Shown: positions 44,603-56,675, counted from the first letter of the stretch. The stretch: DNA of 64,000 bases from Massospora cicadina (GCA_022478985.1 JAKSZP010012159.1:1-64000), one strand, 5' to 3'. The notes: generated from the letters alone by a model not told the origin. Numbers and translations: made by a program.

Positions 44603-46880
44603 ATGGCTGAAGTCCATTTTCCGCTCTGGTTTGCCCCTACTATTTTACATGAACCCCCATCCTACTCTGCCACCTATTCCAATGGCTCTACTTACTCCTA
44701 TTTTACTTCCTTTTGCTCTAGATTTTTCGCCACCCTTCCCAGATCCCAGGGCCTCATGTCCCTGATGGTTGTGGCCAGTTTGGTGTGCGTTTTGTTCCAC
44801 AGATTTACTTGGAAACACAATACTGAACGTTTATGACGTCTCTTCGTTTTGTTGGGCCACTTGGCCTTGTTGGCACACATTTGGCATTGGTCCTTCCCCT
44901 CAGCGACATCCTGCGCTCTTGTTTTCCTGACATTTTCTGAGAAAAGCCTGGATTTTTATGTGAGTTTCTTCTACTATTGGGTGGCTAGAGTTAGCCCAAT
45001 TCTCTCAGAGTTGTCACCCGTTGAAGCGGTCCACTGGGCTGGCTCTTGTATCCCTTCTGGCCTTGGTCATTACCTTCCTCAAAGGATGTGCTGAGGGCGT
45101 TGTGTGGCTCCCCTCACTTAAGATGTTCATAAAGTGTGCAGTATCTGCCACTACCGGTCTCTCTCTCCACTATTCACGTGTTCCAAATTTAAAAATAAGA
45201 TCTTTAACAGTTGTTTAGTCTTAGGGACCACCAGAAGTCTCAAGACATGGACTTAGCTGACGTCCCCCATCTTCAGCTGCTGCTCCGTGAGATTTCAGAG
45301 GGAGCTCACCAATAGTTACTCTCCATGGGTGATAATAATAGATCCCTCCTGGAATCTCTCCCAGCGTTAAAAATCTATGTCAAGCCACGAGAGTATCTCC
45401 TTCTACTTTGAGGACTATAACTACTTTGTAAATTTTGTCCCAAGGAGACATAACTAAAGCTCAAAACTTGTGCCTCTTTCAAGAGCGATCATCAAGGTTG
45501 GAATCTCTTGAACAGTTGAAAAGGGCCCTTCTTTGCAAGTCCCTAGATTTTACTGGTGCTTCCCTTGGCATATGGGATAACCCTCCCCCCTCCTTATCTG
45601 GAACATGCTCCATCCTTGCATCCCTATTGTATATCAGCCTATGTGCCACTAAGCTTTATTGTACCGCTGAACTTCAGATCCTAGAACTTGACAACTCCAT
45701 CACTGTGGGGCAACAACATGTTTCTTATCCAGTGGTGACATATCCAGCTGAGACACTGGCCGTTTTGGACACTTACAACCTGATTCTATAATGCCCTACT
45801 TCTGTACTCTCCCAGTAGCGCTTGGAACTAGAAGTGAGCTCGCTGGAAGGTGAGACTGAAACCTCCGTCATATGTGGGGGTCCCCTCACTAGTGGCCCTG
45901 CACCGCCATGCTCCACGGAGTATCCTCACTTTTGTCTTCAAAAGTAGAAGAGGTTAGGTATTTTAACCCATTTGATTCAGAGCATTCACTTCCTCTAGGC
46001 CACAATCCTACTATTGCCATTTTGGAACCTATGCCTTCTGTCCAACCTGTCATCCCAGTTGAACAACCCTTTCCTATCACTCCAGATTCGCCTCTTGTGG
46101 CGGACTCCATCCAGAAAAGATTAGAGATCCATGAGAGGATGATTGAAGAAGAGCTAGCCATGGCTGACCCCACCAAAAGCTTGGCTATCCTGACTGGTGT
46201 AGTCTCATGTTATAAAGATCTTCCTCCCGCCAAACATAAAGCATTAAGATACCCCACACCATTTAAGTCCCGTGGAAAACTTTATGGCAATGTGAAGTCA
46301 TATGGGGTATATTTTCAGGGGATACTCCACACTATACGCCGCCCTCTTGGCTTGGAGCCATGTCCTCCTTTGGCTCTGAGGGTAATAAACCATCAACTGC
46401 TTACTTTTTGTTCATGGCTATTTTTTCTTCTGCAGGGAAGAGCTTTCAAGAACTCGCTTTTATGGAAACTGGTGCAACTAAAACTTCAGCCGCCAAGAGT
46501 TGGCAGAGGCCCAGGAGCTGCCATAGTATTTGGTCAGTTTGTAAAGTGTTGTGCATCATAAACCATTACAATTTATCGCGTGTTAGTACCTGTTCTTTTC
46601 ATTGCAGGTGATGGTTAGTTTGTTGAGAGCTTCTCTTCAATAAAGAAACTCACATACTCTGTTATTTTGGGGGTTGGCTGGTGGCGCCGATTTGACACCG
46701 CCACTAACCTTCTGGACTCTACCATGTATGCACAATTTCTTGGTGGAGTCACAGTTACCATCCCTTGCTTAGATGAGAGCGCCATGGTGCTCCCCAGAAG
46801 GTGGGGCCCCTCTCCTAAGGTGGGCCTAGCCTCTATTCAACCTACTGATGCCCTGACCCCAACACTTACTCTGCCAGAAT
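44603..46880 (+). pseudogene. G gag and protease region
   Basis: Frames 44603-44836 (MAEVHFPLWFAPTILHEPPS), 45435-45791 and 45908-46561 (VADSIQKRLEIHERMIEEEL) lie where gag and protease belong. I see no CCHC knuckle or DTG motif, so assignment rests on position. The frame 45908-46561 is the longest open one of this element (217 residues), but its second half lies across a likely frame break. Confidence 0.55.
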
Positions 46881-47088
46881 AAATCCGTGGATATGATGAT
46901 CTGTTTGATCCCACAAAGGCCCGCCCAATCCCTAAGCACCCAGTTTAACTTTGACTTATGTTAACCGCGGACCTCGTCAATATATCCTCTCCAATTTACC
47001 CCTTGTCACTGAGGGAGGAGGCTGCCTTGAATGCTTTGGTAGACGACATGCTCTCTTAGGGTCAAATCTTTGAGAAGTCCTCAATTGT

Positions 47089-47700
47089 GTGCTACCCCTC
47101 CTGTTTGTAGAGAATTCTGAAGGCTCAATCCGTCCCTGTGTTGATTATGGCAGTCTGAAAAACGTAACAGTGCCTGACCCCCATCCGCTCCCTATGGAGC
47201 AACAGATTGCCCGCTACATGGAGAAGGCTAGGGTGTTCATCAAGCTTGACTGTCTCAAAGCTTTCAACCAGATCCACATTAAAGTAAGTCAGGAGTGGTT
47301 GACAGCTTTTCATACTTGGAAAGGTATCTACCAGTTCGGGGTTATGCCGTTTGGTTTGAAGTACGCTCCCGCCTGCTTTCAGAGGCTCATTGATGCTGTC
47401 TTTGGAGACCTTATTAGTACTTGCGCGATTTCATACATGGACGACATACTGGTCTTTTCCGCAGATGCAGAATCTCACGCCCGCCACCTTGTGTCTGTCA
47501 GGGAGAGACTTTCACAGGAAAACCTTACAATTAAGGCTAGCAAGTGTGAGTTCTTCCAACCTAAGGTTGAGTTCTTAGGAAAAATTATCTTCTCCCATGG
47601 TCACATGACTGTCCCAGATAAGAAAGCAGCTATCCGCGATTAGGTTTCCCCCTCATCTTTCACGGAGTTATGCAGCTTTCTTGGGACATGTAACTTTCTT
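47089..47700 (+). pseudogene. G reverse transcriptase
   Basis: An uninterrupted 184-residue frame: PCVDYGSLKNVTVPDPHPLP, FIKLDCLKAFNQIHIK, GVMPFGLKYAPACFQRLID, catalytic SYMDDILVFS with both aspartates, and KCEFFQPKVEFLGKIIF. One TAG at 47641 then FTELCSFLGTCNFLK. The upstream part before 47089 is frame-broken. Confidence 0.93.
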
Positions 47701-47702
47701 AA

Positions 47703-48330
47703 GTGATTCACTCCCAGATCTCAGAAGTTGCCACCACTCTCTACACCGCTTCAGGAAAGAAGATAATTAGTTGGACCAATGAATGCAACGCTGCATTCCA
47801 CACCGTCAAGCCCATACTATTTTATAGCCCAGTGTTGGTATATGCAGACCCCAGCCGCCACTTTATTGTCGCCACTGATGCTTCCAACTTTGCGGTGGGA
47901 GCTGCCTTGCTACAAAGAGGAGGATGGAGTGGAACGGCCCGTTGCTTACTTTTCTAAGAAAACGACCCTGGCGCAGCTCAACTATGCAATATATGATAAG
48001 GAACTCCTTGCAGTTGTTGAGGCAGTATAACACTGGCGCCAACATTTGCATGGGTATAAGCGGCCATTTACTGTCCGTACTGACCACAAGGCATCGATGT
48101 ACTAACGCGCCCCCAGAAGCTATCCCCTCACCAGTCCCAGTGGTTAGAACTCCTGCCAATGTATGACTTCCAATATGACTTCATTAAGGGCACCCAGAAC
48201 ATGTTACCTGATGCTCTATCCCGGAACCCTGCCCTAGCCCCTGACCCATCACTAGTCGACGCCCACAATACCCAGGTGTTGATTAAGCTGGAACAAGTGA
48301 AGGAGAGCCCACTGTCCAATCCCCTTTCTG
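47703..48330 (+). pseudogene. G RNase H
   Basis: FIVATDASNFAVGAALLQRG, then after a frame break at about 47925 GVERPVAYFSKKTTLAQLNY and YDKELLAVVEAV. The tail TQNMLPDALSRNPALAP near 48190-48240 is in a third frame. Confidence 0.88.
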
Positions 48331-48539
48331 CTTATGATGGAACCTTTGGAAGGGGATGATGACACCCCTGCCCGCGTTAGGTTGTCAAACCTTTGTCAGC
48401 TGACTATGATAAGATTAAGCAGGCCTGCCATAGAAATGGAGAATCACTGGAAAAGGCTACCTTTTGATGGATGGGGCCATCCTCCATCAAGGCAAGTGGT
48501 GAGTACCTCCTGGACCCCTGCGTGAGGAAATTATCTGTG

Positions 48540-49720
48540 AAGCTCATGACCCACCAACTTCTGCCCACCCTGGAAAGGACAAGACGCTTGAGTTGGTCCG
48601 CCGCTCATAAAGTCGGAAAGGTGTTGCCACAGATGTGGCAAAATTCACAAAGCCCTGCTTGACGTGCAACCAGTCAAAAACAAGCCATCTGAAGAGTGTT
48701 GGATTGTTTTTCCCCTCCAAGCTGCTGAGGGCCTTGGACATCAGTGTCTGTCGATTTTATTGTGGAACTTCCTTTGTCCCAGGGTTATAATGCAGTAATG
48801 GTTGTGGTGGACCGTTTCACAAAGATGGCCCACTTCATCCCCTGCAACACCAACATTACTTCAGTTGAGAAAGCCCGCCTCTTTGTAGATCACATCTTTT
48901 TCTTACATGGTCTCCCGAAAATAGATTATCAGTGATTAGGGCCCACAATTTTCCGCTCAGTTCTGAGAAGCCCTTCTTTCCATCCTCAGCATCAGCCCCT
49001 GCCGCTCCACAGCCTTATACCCCCAGTCAGATGGACATATGGAGAGGGTGAACCAAGGTTTGGAGCAATTCTTGCGTAGTAATTCAAATGCTGAACAGAA
49101 CAATTGGTCCTCTAACCTCCCACTGGCGCAATTTTCTTATGATAACCTTACCCATGCCTCTACAAGCATTTCCACCTTTTTTGCAAACTATGTTTACAAT
49201 CCCAGCTTCAAGCTAAGTCCGCAGAAAGATTCCACCGTCATTGCTGCCTATGAGCGCGCTAAAGAGCTCAAGGACATACATCAGGGAGTGAAAGACCATC
49301 TCGTTGATACTGTGAGGATCTACAAATCATATGCTGATTGAAAGGCCGTTAAGGACCTGAGTATAAGCCTGGTGACTTGTTCATGTCAACGCTAAGAATC
49401 TCCGCCTGAAGCAACCCTGCCGCAAGTTAGGTCTTAAGCGTTTTGTACCCTTCAAGATCAACAAGAAAGTTGGACCATCAGCTTACCAGGTTGACTTACC
49501 CCCCTCAATCAAAGTGTTCAGCAACTATCATGAATTCCTCCTGACCCCTTTAATGTCTCATGCCACCTCACCCAGATCCTGTCATAGTGGATGGGAACAC
49601 CAATATGAGATTGATGCCATTCTTGATTCTCGCCTATCCTGACGCCGCCTACAATACTTGGTGTCCTAGAAAGGATATGATGAGACAGAGAACAGCTGGG
49701 TATCTTATTGGGACATGACC
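48540..49720 (+). pseudogene. G integrase and chromodomain
   Basis: The zinc part HPGKDKTLELVRR ... KFTKPCLTCNQSK gives HHCC. The core has MSVDFIVELPLSQGYNAVMV (D), VVDRFTKMAHFIPC and YPQSDGHMERVNQGLEQFLR (E, here after a frame shift); the second D region near 48935-48960 is broken. A chromodomain at 49600-49720 reads YEIDAILDSR, RRLQYLVS-stop-KGYDETE and NSWVSYWD. About four frame changes in total. Confidence 0.86.
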
Positions 49721-49887
49721 AATGCTCAGGACCTAATTAATGACTTCCACTCTAGATCTCCAGATGCCGCAGGACGTTCCATTAATGCCTCTTTAACTGC
49801 CATGAAGCTACCCAGTCCCCACAAAATTTTTTCCTTGGCCAATGTCCCCTCAGGTGGTGTAGAACCCCGTCCAAGAGTGGAGGGTGA

Positions 49888-50027
49888 TGTCACAGCTGTG
49901 ACAAAAATCCTTGAATTACCCGCCCTCTTAAGGCCAAGTCCAACAAGCCTTTGGGGCAGATACTAGAACCCCTAAGGGTCACAGATGACCTATCTAAGGT
50001 CATTGACATAAAATGAGTTTTATCTTT
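49888..50027 (+). repeat. G 3' LTR, first 140 bp
   Basis: TGTCACAGCTGTGACAAAAA onward, preceded by GAGTGGAGGGTGA. It is interrupted at 50028 by the LTR of element I. The continuation must lie beyond the window. Confidence 0.8.
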
Positions 50028-50120
50028 TGTCAGAATTTTGCCAAGTTTTCTTGATTCTGAAAAGTCTACTTCATGAATTCCCTAGTTTTATCGGAAGGAG
50101 AGAGTAATCTATCTAAATTT
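50028..50120 (+). repeat. Element I 5' LTR, part 1
   Basis: Starts TGTCAGAATTTTGCCAAG and is split by LINE2 after the TSD AATCTATCTAAATTT. The assignment as one LTR with parts 2 and 3 comes from removing the two nested elements, which leaves about 335 bp leading straight into a primer-binding site. Confidence 0.65.
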
Positions 50121-50169
50121 TTATATTTTTTCAAGGTAAGCTGACAGGAGGCGGACATTACCAAAACTA

Positions 50170-51965
50170 AAATTAAAACTATCAACTAACGTAACTAATT
50201 GGTTCAGACAAAACGCCCAAATGAGCAGATTGAGTGAAACACTTCGAACAAAACAACCAACTAGGTGACAGTGGAAACTGCTTATCCCTCCATGGCGGAA
50301 GGGGAGGGGGATCAGGGGGCTCATCTTTGGCAGCAGCTTCCTCTTCCCAGAATAGGGTACGTGTCAAGGCAGACAGTAAGGGCATCAGGGCATCGGCGGC
50401 ATGTGGTTCAATATTGCCAATGATTGGTATTTCATAGAAATTGCCAGCTAGGAAAAAGGCACTGATACTCGGCTAAAGATTTTTTCAGCTTTAATGTGAG
50501 CGTCTGGGAGTTTGACAGATGTGGTGATATTGGTTCAGATAATCTTAGCTTTTGGATTCCATGCTACAATTTCCACGTTCTGGTTAGCATCATTAACATT
50601 TTTGTGTAATTGCTTCACTATGATTTTACTCTTTTGAGTAAGACTTTCAGGGATAATAGGAGGTGAAATTCCTCCTGTGAGCATCACCACTGATTTGGAG
50701 ACAGCTTTATGAAGGGGACGACAATCTGATGTTGCAGCTGCTTTGACTGCGAGCTGGTAATCACTGCAAAATGATTTGGAATTTGGCCCATCTAGTACTA
50801 AAAATGATTTGGAATTTGGCTGTGGGTATATAGTTGAGGGGGGTATTTGGCATCCCATTCTGCATTAACAAACTGCTTGATTTGCAGAGATGGTTCTTCA
50901 ATGAGCTTACCTGATTCATCAATTTCAGCCAATAACACTCATGGGTTCTAGTTGAATTGAATTGGGGAATTGGCGTATGGTTGAGGTTTGGTTGATTCAT
51001 TGGAGGAAGCATGGGTTTGAACTGGGGTCCAATATGATTCTTGATTGGAGGAATCATGTGTGGCATTGGGGTGAGGAGAAGGCTGATTGGTGGCTGCAGG
51101 TGCAGCTGAAGCAACAAGCTTTGGGGGAGGGGGAGGTAGGATCATACCCCATGCCAGAACTTGTATGGGGTGGGAGGTAGATTGGAGGTCAGCGGATGAG
51201 TAGTCCAATCTGTCAGAAGTGGCTAAGGAGGAGCACTTGCATTTTGAGTGGTCCAACTCAAAACATGATAGACAGATCATCCGCCCACCCTCAATGTGGG
51301 CCCAAAATGGATGGTCAGGCGCTGAAGGAATAACGGCGCAAGGGTGAATCAACATGGCAATTTTTAAAATTCATGGCTAATTGTGGCATACACCCAAGGC
51401 CCAGCGAGTCATGTGGCCCCATTTGGGACCACAAATTGTAAGATGGGGTTGGGAGCTATAGGCTGCCAAACCATCCATCAGCTCCTGGTGGAGCACTTCA
51501 GGGGGAGGTGGCTTGGAAAACCAGCAAACTGGACCACCAAAGTGGTGTCCGCTGGGGGCTGTGTCTGAGTTGTGAAAAGGGGTGTACCCTGGAATACCAG
51601 GGGCACAGTTGCTGCAGTGGCAGCATCAGCTTCAATCATGAAGCCAAGGTCAAAATACCCCTTATAGGGGCAGAATTCTAAATCCAGCGGTGTCATCACT
51701 GCCTGTGCCATTTCAATAATGGCTTAGTCGTGGTATGAGAAAAGTTTCCCATAGTTGACCCTTAGTCCATAGCGCGTGTTGCTCCAGGGGAGCACCAGGG
51801 GGCAGCGAGGTACCACTTGAGTACAAGCAAGGTGGGCGTCAAGATCTTTGTGAGGAATAAATCATCCCATGGGTTTGGAACGACTGGGTGAGCCAGTCTG
51901 AGCGCATTTACCTGCATGACGGAAAATGGTGGAGGGAGTTTCGCTGCTGCCCCGCACTGGTGCAT
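50170..51965 (-). pseudogene. LINE2 ORF1 (RNA-binding protein with CCHC-like knuckle)
   Basis: The minus strand has an N-terminal part with DTTLVVQFAGFPSHLPL (RRM-like ORF1 segment, about 51500-51560). It is followed by PFWAHIEGGRMICLSCFELDHSKCKC at 51205-51295 (knuckle CLSCFELDHSKC; split as CLSC, FELDH, SKC). A P/S/N/Q-rich C-terminus runs to about 50170. Several stops. ORF1 proteins of this type bind LINE RNA as chaperones. Micro-insertion 4 lies inside. Confidence 0.72.
50788..50800 (+). mobile_element. Micro-insertion 4 (13 bp plus A-run, 20-bp TSD)
   Basis: CCATCTAGTACTA with an A-run, between exact copies of AAAATGATTTGGAATTTGGC (50768-50787, 50801-50820). Only the last 13 bases of the shared family end are present, yet the duplication is perfect and the longest of the four. 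Confidence 0.8.
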
Positions 51966-52092
51966 CTGGCGGAGAAATCAAAGACATTGGAGCAAAACTA
52001 CAACAGGCAATCGAGATTTACTTTCTTACTAATTTGTGTAAATTGCTTGGAAAGTTACACCGAGTAAAAAAGAGATGAATCTATCTAAATTT

Positions 52093-52218
52093 ATCAAGGT
52101 TAATAAGGAAGATCAGTCTCAAGCCCAATCAAGGGATAGAAGATTCAATCGCTCAACAATTAATTAGATCAAACAGATCCATGAACTGTTACAAAGCCTA
52201 TAAATATTCCATTCTTCC
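52093..52218 (+). repeat. Element I 5' LTR, part 2
   Basis: Resumes after LINE2 (ATCAAGGTTAATAAGG...) and contains a TATA box CCTATAAATATTCC at about 52198-52211. It is split at 52219 by element B after CTTCC. Confidence 0.65.
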
Positions 52219-52694
52219 TGTTAATTCTCAGCATATGGGCTCAATTTCACCGAGTTGGTTTTGCACAGGGTATGAGCCACTGATCAACCAAATCGGATGA
52301 TATGAGGATCGCTGACTTATATTAAAAGCTAAATAAAATATGTTTGGAGCTATCGCCCCTTATTTTGACCTTTACTTAATATAAATCGCACTTATCTGCG
52401 CTCTTTCTTCCCTTGAAAAAAGACCCCCTCCTTTAATCTTCCATAAGACCCTTTATACCTCAGTTCCCCAGCTGGATGCATCCTCAGCTTGATAATCTTA
52501 TATTTGTCTTCCATTTTTGAATTACTCTTGTTCATATCAAATTTCGGAATAAATACTCTCATTTTGCTGAATATCCTCATTTCACTCGAATATAATTTGT
52601 ATTCCCTATTTTGTAAATCTAGAGACTCATCTCAATACCCCTCTGATCTGCCAATATAGGTAGTGTATTGTCCAGCCATATCAACTTCCTGACA
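52219..52694 (-). repeat. B 3' LTR (476 bp)
   Basis: TGTTAATTCTCAGCATATGG to AACTTCCTGACA on the plus strand. In minus sense it starts TGTCAGGAAGTTGATATGG like the A1 LTR. It is preceded in minus sense by AAAGGGGGGGGGTAA (polypurine tract). Confidence 0.93.
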
Positions 52695-52739
52695 TTACCC
52701 CCCCCCTTTGACTAGATGATAGGCTCTTACTGTTTATAT

Positions 52740-53756
52740 GCTTAAAGGAACTTCGCGTGGACTCAGTTGATAATCCAACCCCCAGCGGGTTCCTTAATGG
52801 TGTAAACATCCATGCCAGTCTTCTCAATAATCTTGAATGGGCTGACCCAAATGTTGGAGAGCTTATTTTTCCATCCAAATTCATGCTTGTCATGGAATAA
52901 AACATAATACCCCATAGTGAACAATGGAAGTCTGCTTTGGTGCTTCTGGTTGACTGCCTAGTCACAAATTTTCTTAGACAAACTGATGGAGTAGGCTTCC
53001 ATTTGCAACTTGATCAATGTATCCGTGAGTTTCTTCAGATATCGCTGAGGTTTCACACCACCAGTGACCTCTACACACGAATATAACAAGGCAGGCAGAG
53101 CCGGATGTCAACCATACAGCAGTTGGTATGGGCTCTTACCAGTAGACAAATGATAGCTAATATTATATGCAAATACAGCCATGGGTAGGAGGGCGCTCCA
53201 TTCTGAGGGTCGATCATTTACCAATCTATGAAGGATGTTCACCAAAAGTTCCATTAACCCGCTCCACCATTCCATTAGATTCTGGATGATATGGGGTGGT
53301 CAAAATCCCACAGATCGCCATCAGCTTGTTCAACTTTGGCAAAATGGGCGAAGTGAAATTGGTTCTATTATCCATTAAAATGAATTGTGGGCAGCCGTGT
53401 CACTGTACAACACACTCCATGATCAATTTGGCAGTAGTGACCGCGCTAAATTCATTGATGGCCCTGGACTCCACCCATCAAGTCAGATGATCTATGGCGA
53501 CGATAATATACTTGGACCAATTGGTACTAGTTGGCAGAGGTCCTACTACATTAATAGAAATGGTGTGCCAGGAGAACCGGGGTTTGACCAGCTGATATGT
53601 GGTGCTCTTATGGAATGGTTTTTCCACTTGACACTGTTGACAACAACTAATTGCTTCCAATACGTCATAATGCATGCTCTCCCAGTAGTATTGGGGTCGC
53701 AAAATCTCCAGCGTTTTCTGCAATCCTCCGTGGCCTACAGATTGATGAGCATCCAT
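52740..53756 (-). pseudogene. B integrase
   Basis: Frame 53478-53756 has DAHQSVGHGGLQKTLEIL, CCQQCQVEKPF and SINVVGPLPTSTNWSKYI; the first catalytic D is replaced by N (INVVGP). The second D and E regions lie in shifted frames at about 53260-53400. The C-terminal part is near 52800-53180. HLT-stop-W occurs as TGA at the same site as in A1. Confidence 0.85.
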
Positions 53757-53768
53757 AATTATCGCAGG

Positions 53769-54410
53769 TCAGGCCAAAGGCTTAGGGAAACTCAGCGTTT
53801 GGTCGCCAATCCGCTTATATAGTTCTCCCTCACGTAGAAAGGTATCCACCCTAAGTCTGTCTAATACCTTGATCACATGTGGCAGCTCATCCTGGTATTT
53901 ATTTACCACCATCTTCTCATACATTATGCAAGCTAGATCAACTGTGATTGAAACTGTTGGCAGCCTAGAGAGACAATCCGCATTTTGGTGTTTTTCCCCA
54001 GGTTGATGTAAAATCTCAAAATTGTATGCTTGCAGCTTCAGAGCCCAACATGCGAGCCATCCTTCCAGTTCATGCAGATTCTGTAGCCAGCGCAAGGAAG
54101 CGTGGTCCGTCACTACCTGAAATCTTACCCCATGCAAATATAGCCAAAATTGTTTGTAAGCGTAGATCACAGCTAAACACCCCCGCTCAGTTACAGTGTA
54201 GTTTCATTCATGACAGCTCAAGCTCCAACTACAGAAGGTGACAGGATGTTCCACACCGTCATCATCCTTCTCGGATAATGCTGCCCCAATAGCTTCTAAA
54301 GAAGCATCCATTTTTACTATGAATGGCTTATCAAAATTGAGGTATTGCAAAATGGGTGCGCTTGCTAACGTGGTATGCAATACATTGAAAGCATTCTGGC
54401 ATTGTTCCAT
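53769..54410 (-). pseudogene. B RNase H
   Basis: Frame 54204-54410 has FIVKMDASLEAIGAALSEKD (TD replaced by MD at the first motif). Frame 53769-54170 has FQVVTDHASLRWLQNLHELE and NADCLSRLP at the domain end. A frame change separates them. Confidence 0.87.
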
Positions 54411-54482
54411 CCAATTGAAAGAAGAGTTTTTCTTTAATAGCTCAAAAAGCGGTGCCCCAATACAACTGAAATTGGGAATGAT

Positions 54483-55200
54483 TCATCTATAATACCCAAC
54501 TATTCTCAGAAATACCTGAATGCCCCACTTATTTCCTGACTGAGTCATCTTGCCTATTGCTTCCACTTTAGCTGGCTGTGGTTTAAGCCCATTTGAATCC
54601 ACAACAAAACTGAGGTATTCCAATTTCTCTAAAAAATGGCACAATTGAGGCTTAATTTTGATATTAGTGGCAGAGAGGCGCTGAAACACTTGCTTCAAGT
54701 GGGACAGATGCTCTGTGAATGTCTGCAAAAACACATTGATGTTGTCAAGGTAAACTAAGATGCAGGACAGCTTTAAATCACCTAAAATCATATCCATGGC
54801 ACGCTGGAATGTAGCCAGAGCGTTACACAATCCTTGTGGCATGCGCGTTGGCTGGAACAACCCTCTTGAGGTGATGATCACACATTTCTCCCATTCCATT
54901 AGTGGCAATTTGATCTGCCAGTACCCCAAGATCAGATCCATGGTGGAAAAATAGTTCGCCCCACCCAATTGGTCTAACGCATCATCAATTCATGGAAGAG
55001 GGTAAGAATCCTTCTTTGTGACAATATTGAGTTTACAATAGTCAATAACCACCCAATTTGAGCCATCCTTCTCCTTTACAATGAGCACAGGTGACGCCCA
55101 CAGACTGTTTGATGGCTCTAGCATCCCTTGCTCGATAAGCTTATCCACTTCATTGGAGACAATCTCTTCTGCTGCTCTAGAACATCTAATAGGATGTGAA
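54483..55200 (-). pseudogene. B reverse transcriptase
   Basis: Frame 54483-54968 has YFSTMDLILGYWQIKLPLME, MPQGLCNALATFQRAMD and the palm VYLDNINVFLQTF, where the second aspartate of YLDD is asparagine. The upstream part LEPSNSLWASPVLIVKEKDG lies at the end of frame 54990-55607, after a stop near 54990. Confidence 0.9.
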
Positions 55201-56319
55201 CAAATAAGAGGGTTATCCCCCGTAACAATCAGATGTACCACCCCTTGAGCGCACCCCAAGTCATGATTGTCATTTGCAAAAATATCCCAATACTTTTCAA
55301 ATAACGCCATAGCCTTATCTTGCTGATCCGCCAATAGTCCTGTGAGCGCTTCCCATGGAACTACAGTTAGTACACCAAATGAGGAGTGAGCTGGTAGTTG
55401 GAGATCTTCCCAGGAGCCAAAATCATGAATATAGCGGACTTCTTCTATAGGGGAAAAGTGTAAGTAAGCCACCACTTGGTGCCACCAGATTGCTATGGTC
55501 TCTTTTTGTAAATTTGCTAGCTTTACTTTCACTTCTCCATTCCCAGGTAGCAGAAACCCTGGAGCCACATGTGGCTCAAGCTGAAAGTGTTGGTAAGGAG
55601 CCATCATTTTACCATAAAGCCCTTTAGGACATTGATTTCGAGCTCAGTCCTACTATGCATTGGTGTCCAGATGGTATACTCCAATCACTAGCTGCTCGAA
55701 GCAGAATCCCTTTGTATTCATAGATCTGGTTGAGAAGGACCATAGTCCATCACTTCAGTCATTGATAGCACATGGGGATTACTCAATCACTGTAGGCTAG
55801 GTTAATTTGACTAGAACATAACAAGTCCATTGGGATTCCACATGAGGTAAAATAAACAGGAATTTGTTGTCCTAAAATGTAAAGTGTTTCCTCCGCCATG
55901 TCTATCACAACACCAAATTTCTTTATAAATGCTGCACCAATTAGCATATCATAATTGTTGTTTGGCAGAACCACCGCTGGGGCAAAAGCCTGGACAGACC
56001 TGAATCATAAGGGCAATGCACTATATGCACCTTTGGATACAGTGCTATGTGTCCCTGCAGTTCCATATACTACTCGACGATCCACATCTGGTTTGAGCAG
56101 GAGCATAGCTACCAACCGGGGAGAGACTATGTTCACAGGGGCTCCAGTATCGATGATAGCCCAGATTTTTGTATTTTGAATAAAAATGTCACAATAAGTA
56201 CATTCTGAGTAAGAGGAACCATCAGTGTTTATTGCGTGTACATCCAAGAGCTTACTGTTACTTAAGAAAGAGGAGATGCTCTTGCCAACCTGTGGGTACT
56301 CATTGATGATTTTTCTCAC
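55201..56319 (-). pseudogene. B aspartic protease and linker
   Basis: Frame 56005-56319 has YSECTYCDIFIQNTKIWAII followed by DTGAPVNIVSPRLVAML with the catalytic DTG kept. NNNYDMLIGAAFIKKFGVVI follows at 55783-55974 after a stop. The linker 54990-55607 has QVVAYLHFSPIEEVRYIHDF. Breaks lie near 56000 and 55640-55780. Confidence 0.88.
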
Positions 56320-56675
56320 CAGAATAGCATTGTGGACTCATACCAAAGAAGTAGCAGCCATTGATGGATCCTTGATACTTGTGCTGGTCTGTTCCAAGAT
56401 CTGCCACGCATATGGCTTCAGTGCTTCCTGGCGAAACAAAGAGTTTGAGGGTGAATCTATACATTTGGAACCGGAAGCAGAGATTCCCAATGGAAGCTGT
56501 TGGTATAGTAATTCATCCGATTGAGTTTTGGATTCTTACCAGTTAGGAGCGAGGGATTCTTTAGGGACAAGTGGATTAGACCTAGCGGAGGTAGAGCTTC
56601 CCGTCTCTACTCTACTCAAGCTTTTCCCTGCAGGGTCTCAACGGTCAGTAATGCAGATAATTGTGCTTTATTAGG

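Larger units (their letters stand above)
44127..50027 (+). mobile_element. Chromovirus G (Ty3/gypsy with chromodomain)
   Basis: 5' LTR from 44127 and 3' LTR from 49888, both starting TGTCAC and sharing AAGCCTTTGGGGCAGA and GGTCACAGATGACCTATCTA. Between them lie a gag region, RT, RNase H, integrase and a chromodomain. The 3' LTR is cut at 50027 by the LTR of element I. Fungal/sushi-like pol motifs (SYMDDILVFS, KCEFFQ) set it apart from the A1/B/C and D/F lineages. Confidence 0.88.
50121..52077 (-). mobile_element. LINE2: ORF1-only LINE derivative, 1.96 kb
   Basis: Flanked by the exact 15-bp duplication AATCTATCTAAATTT (50106-50120, 52078-52092). The minus-strand 3' end reads GGTAATGTCCGCCTCCTGTC then AGCTTACCTTGAAAAAATAT, the same 3' motif as LINE1 and the SINE. 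The body holds ORF1-type sequence only. No endonuclease, RT or RVT zinc finger is found. The TSD shows the short form moved as such, or that a deletion happened after insertion. Confidence 0.8.

Noticed and set aside
50948..51355. Host zinc-finger or proline-rich protein
   Set aside because: The knuckle and P/S/N-rich tail fit LINE ORF1, and the segment lies between TSDs with a LINE 3' end.
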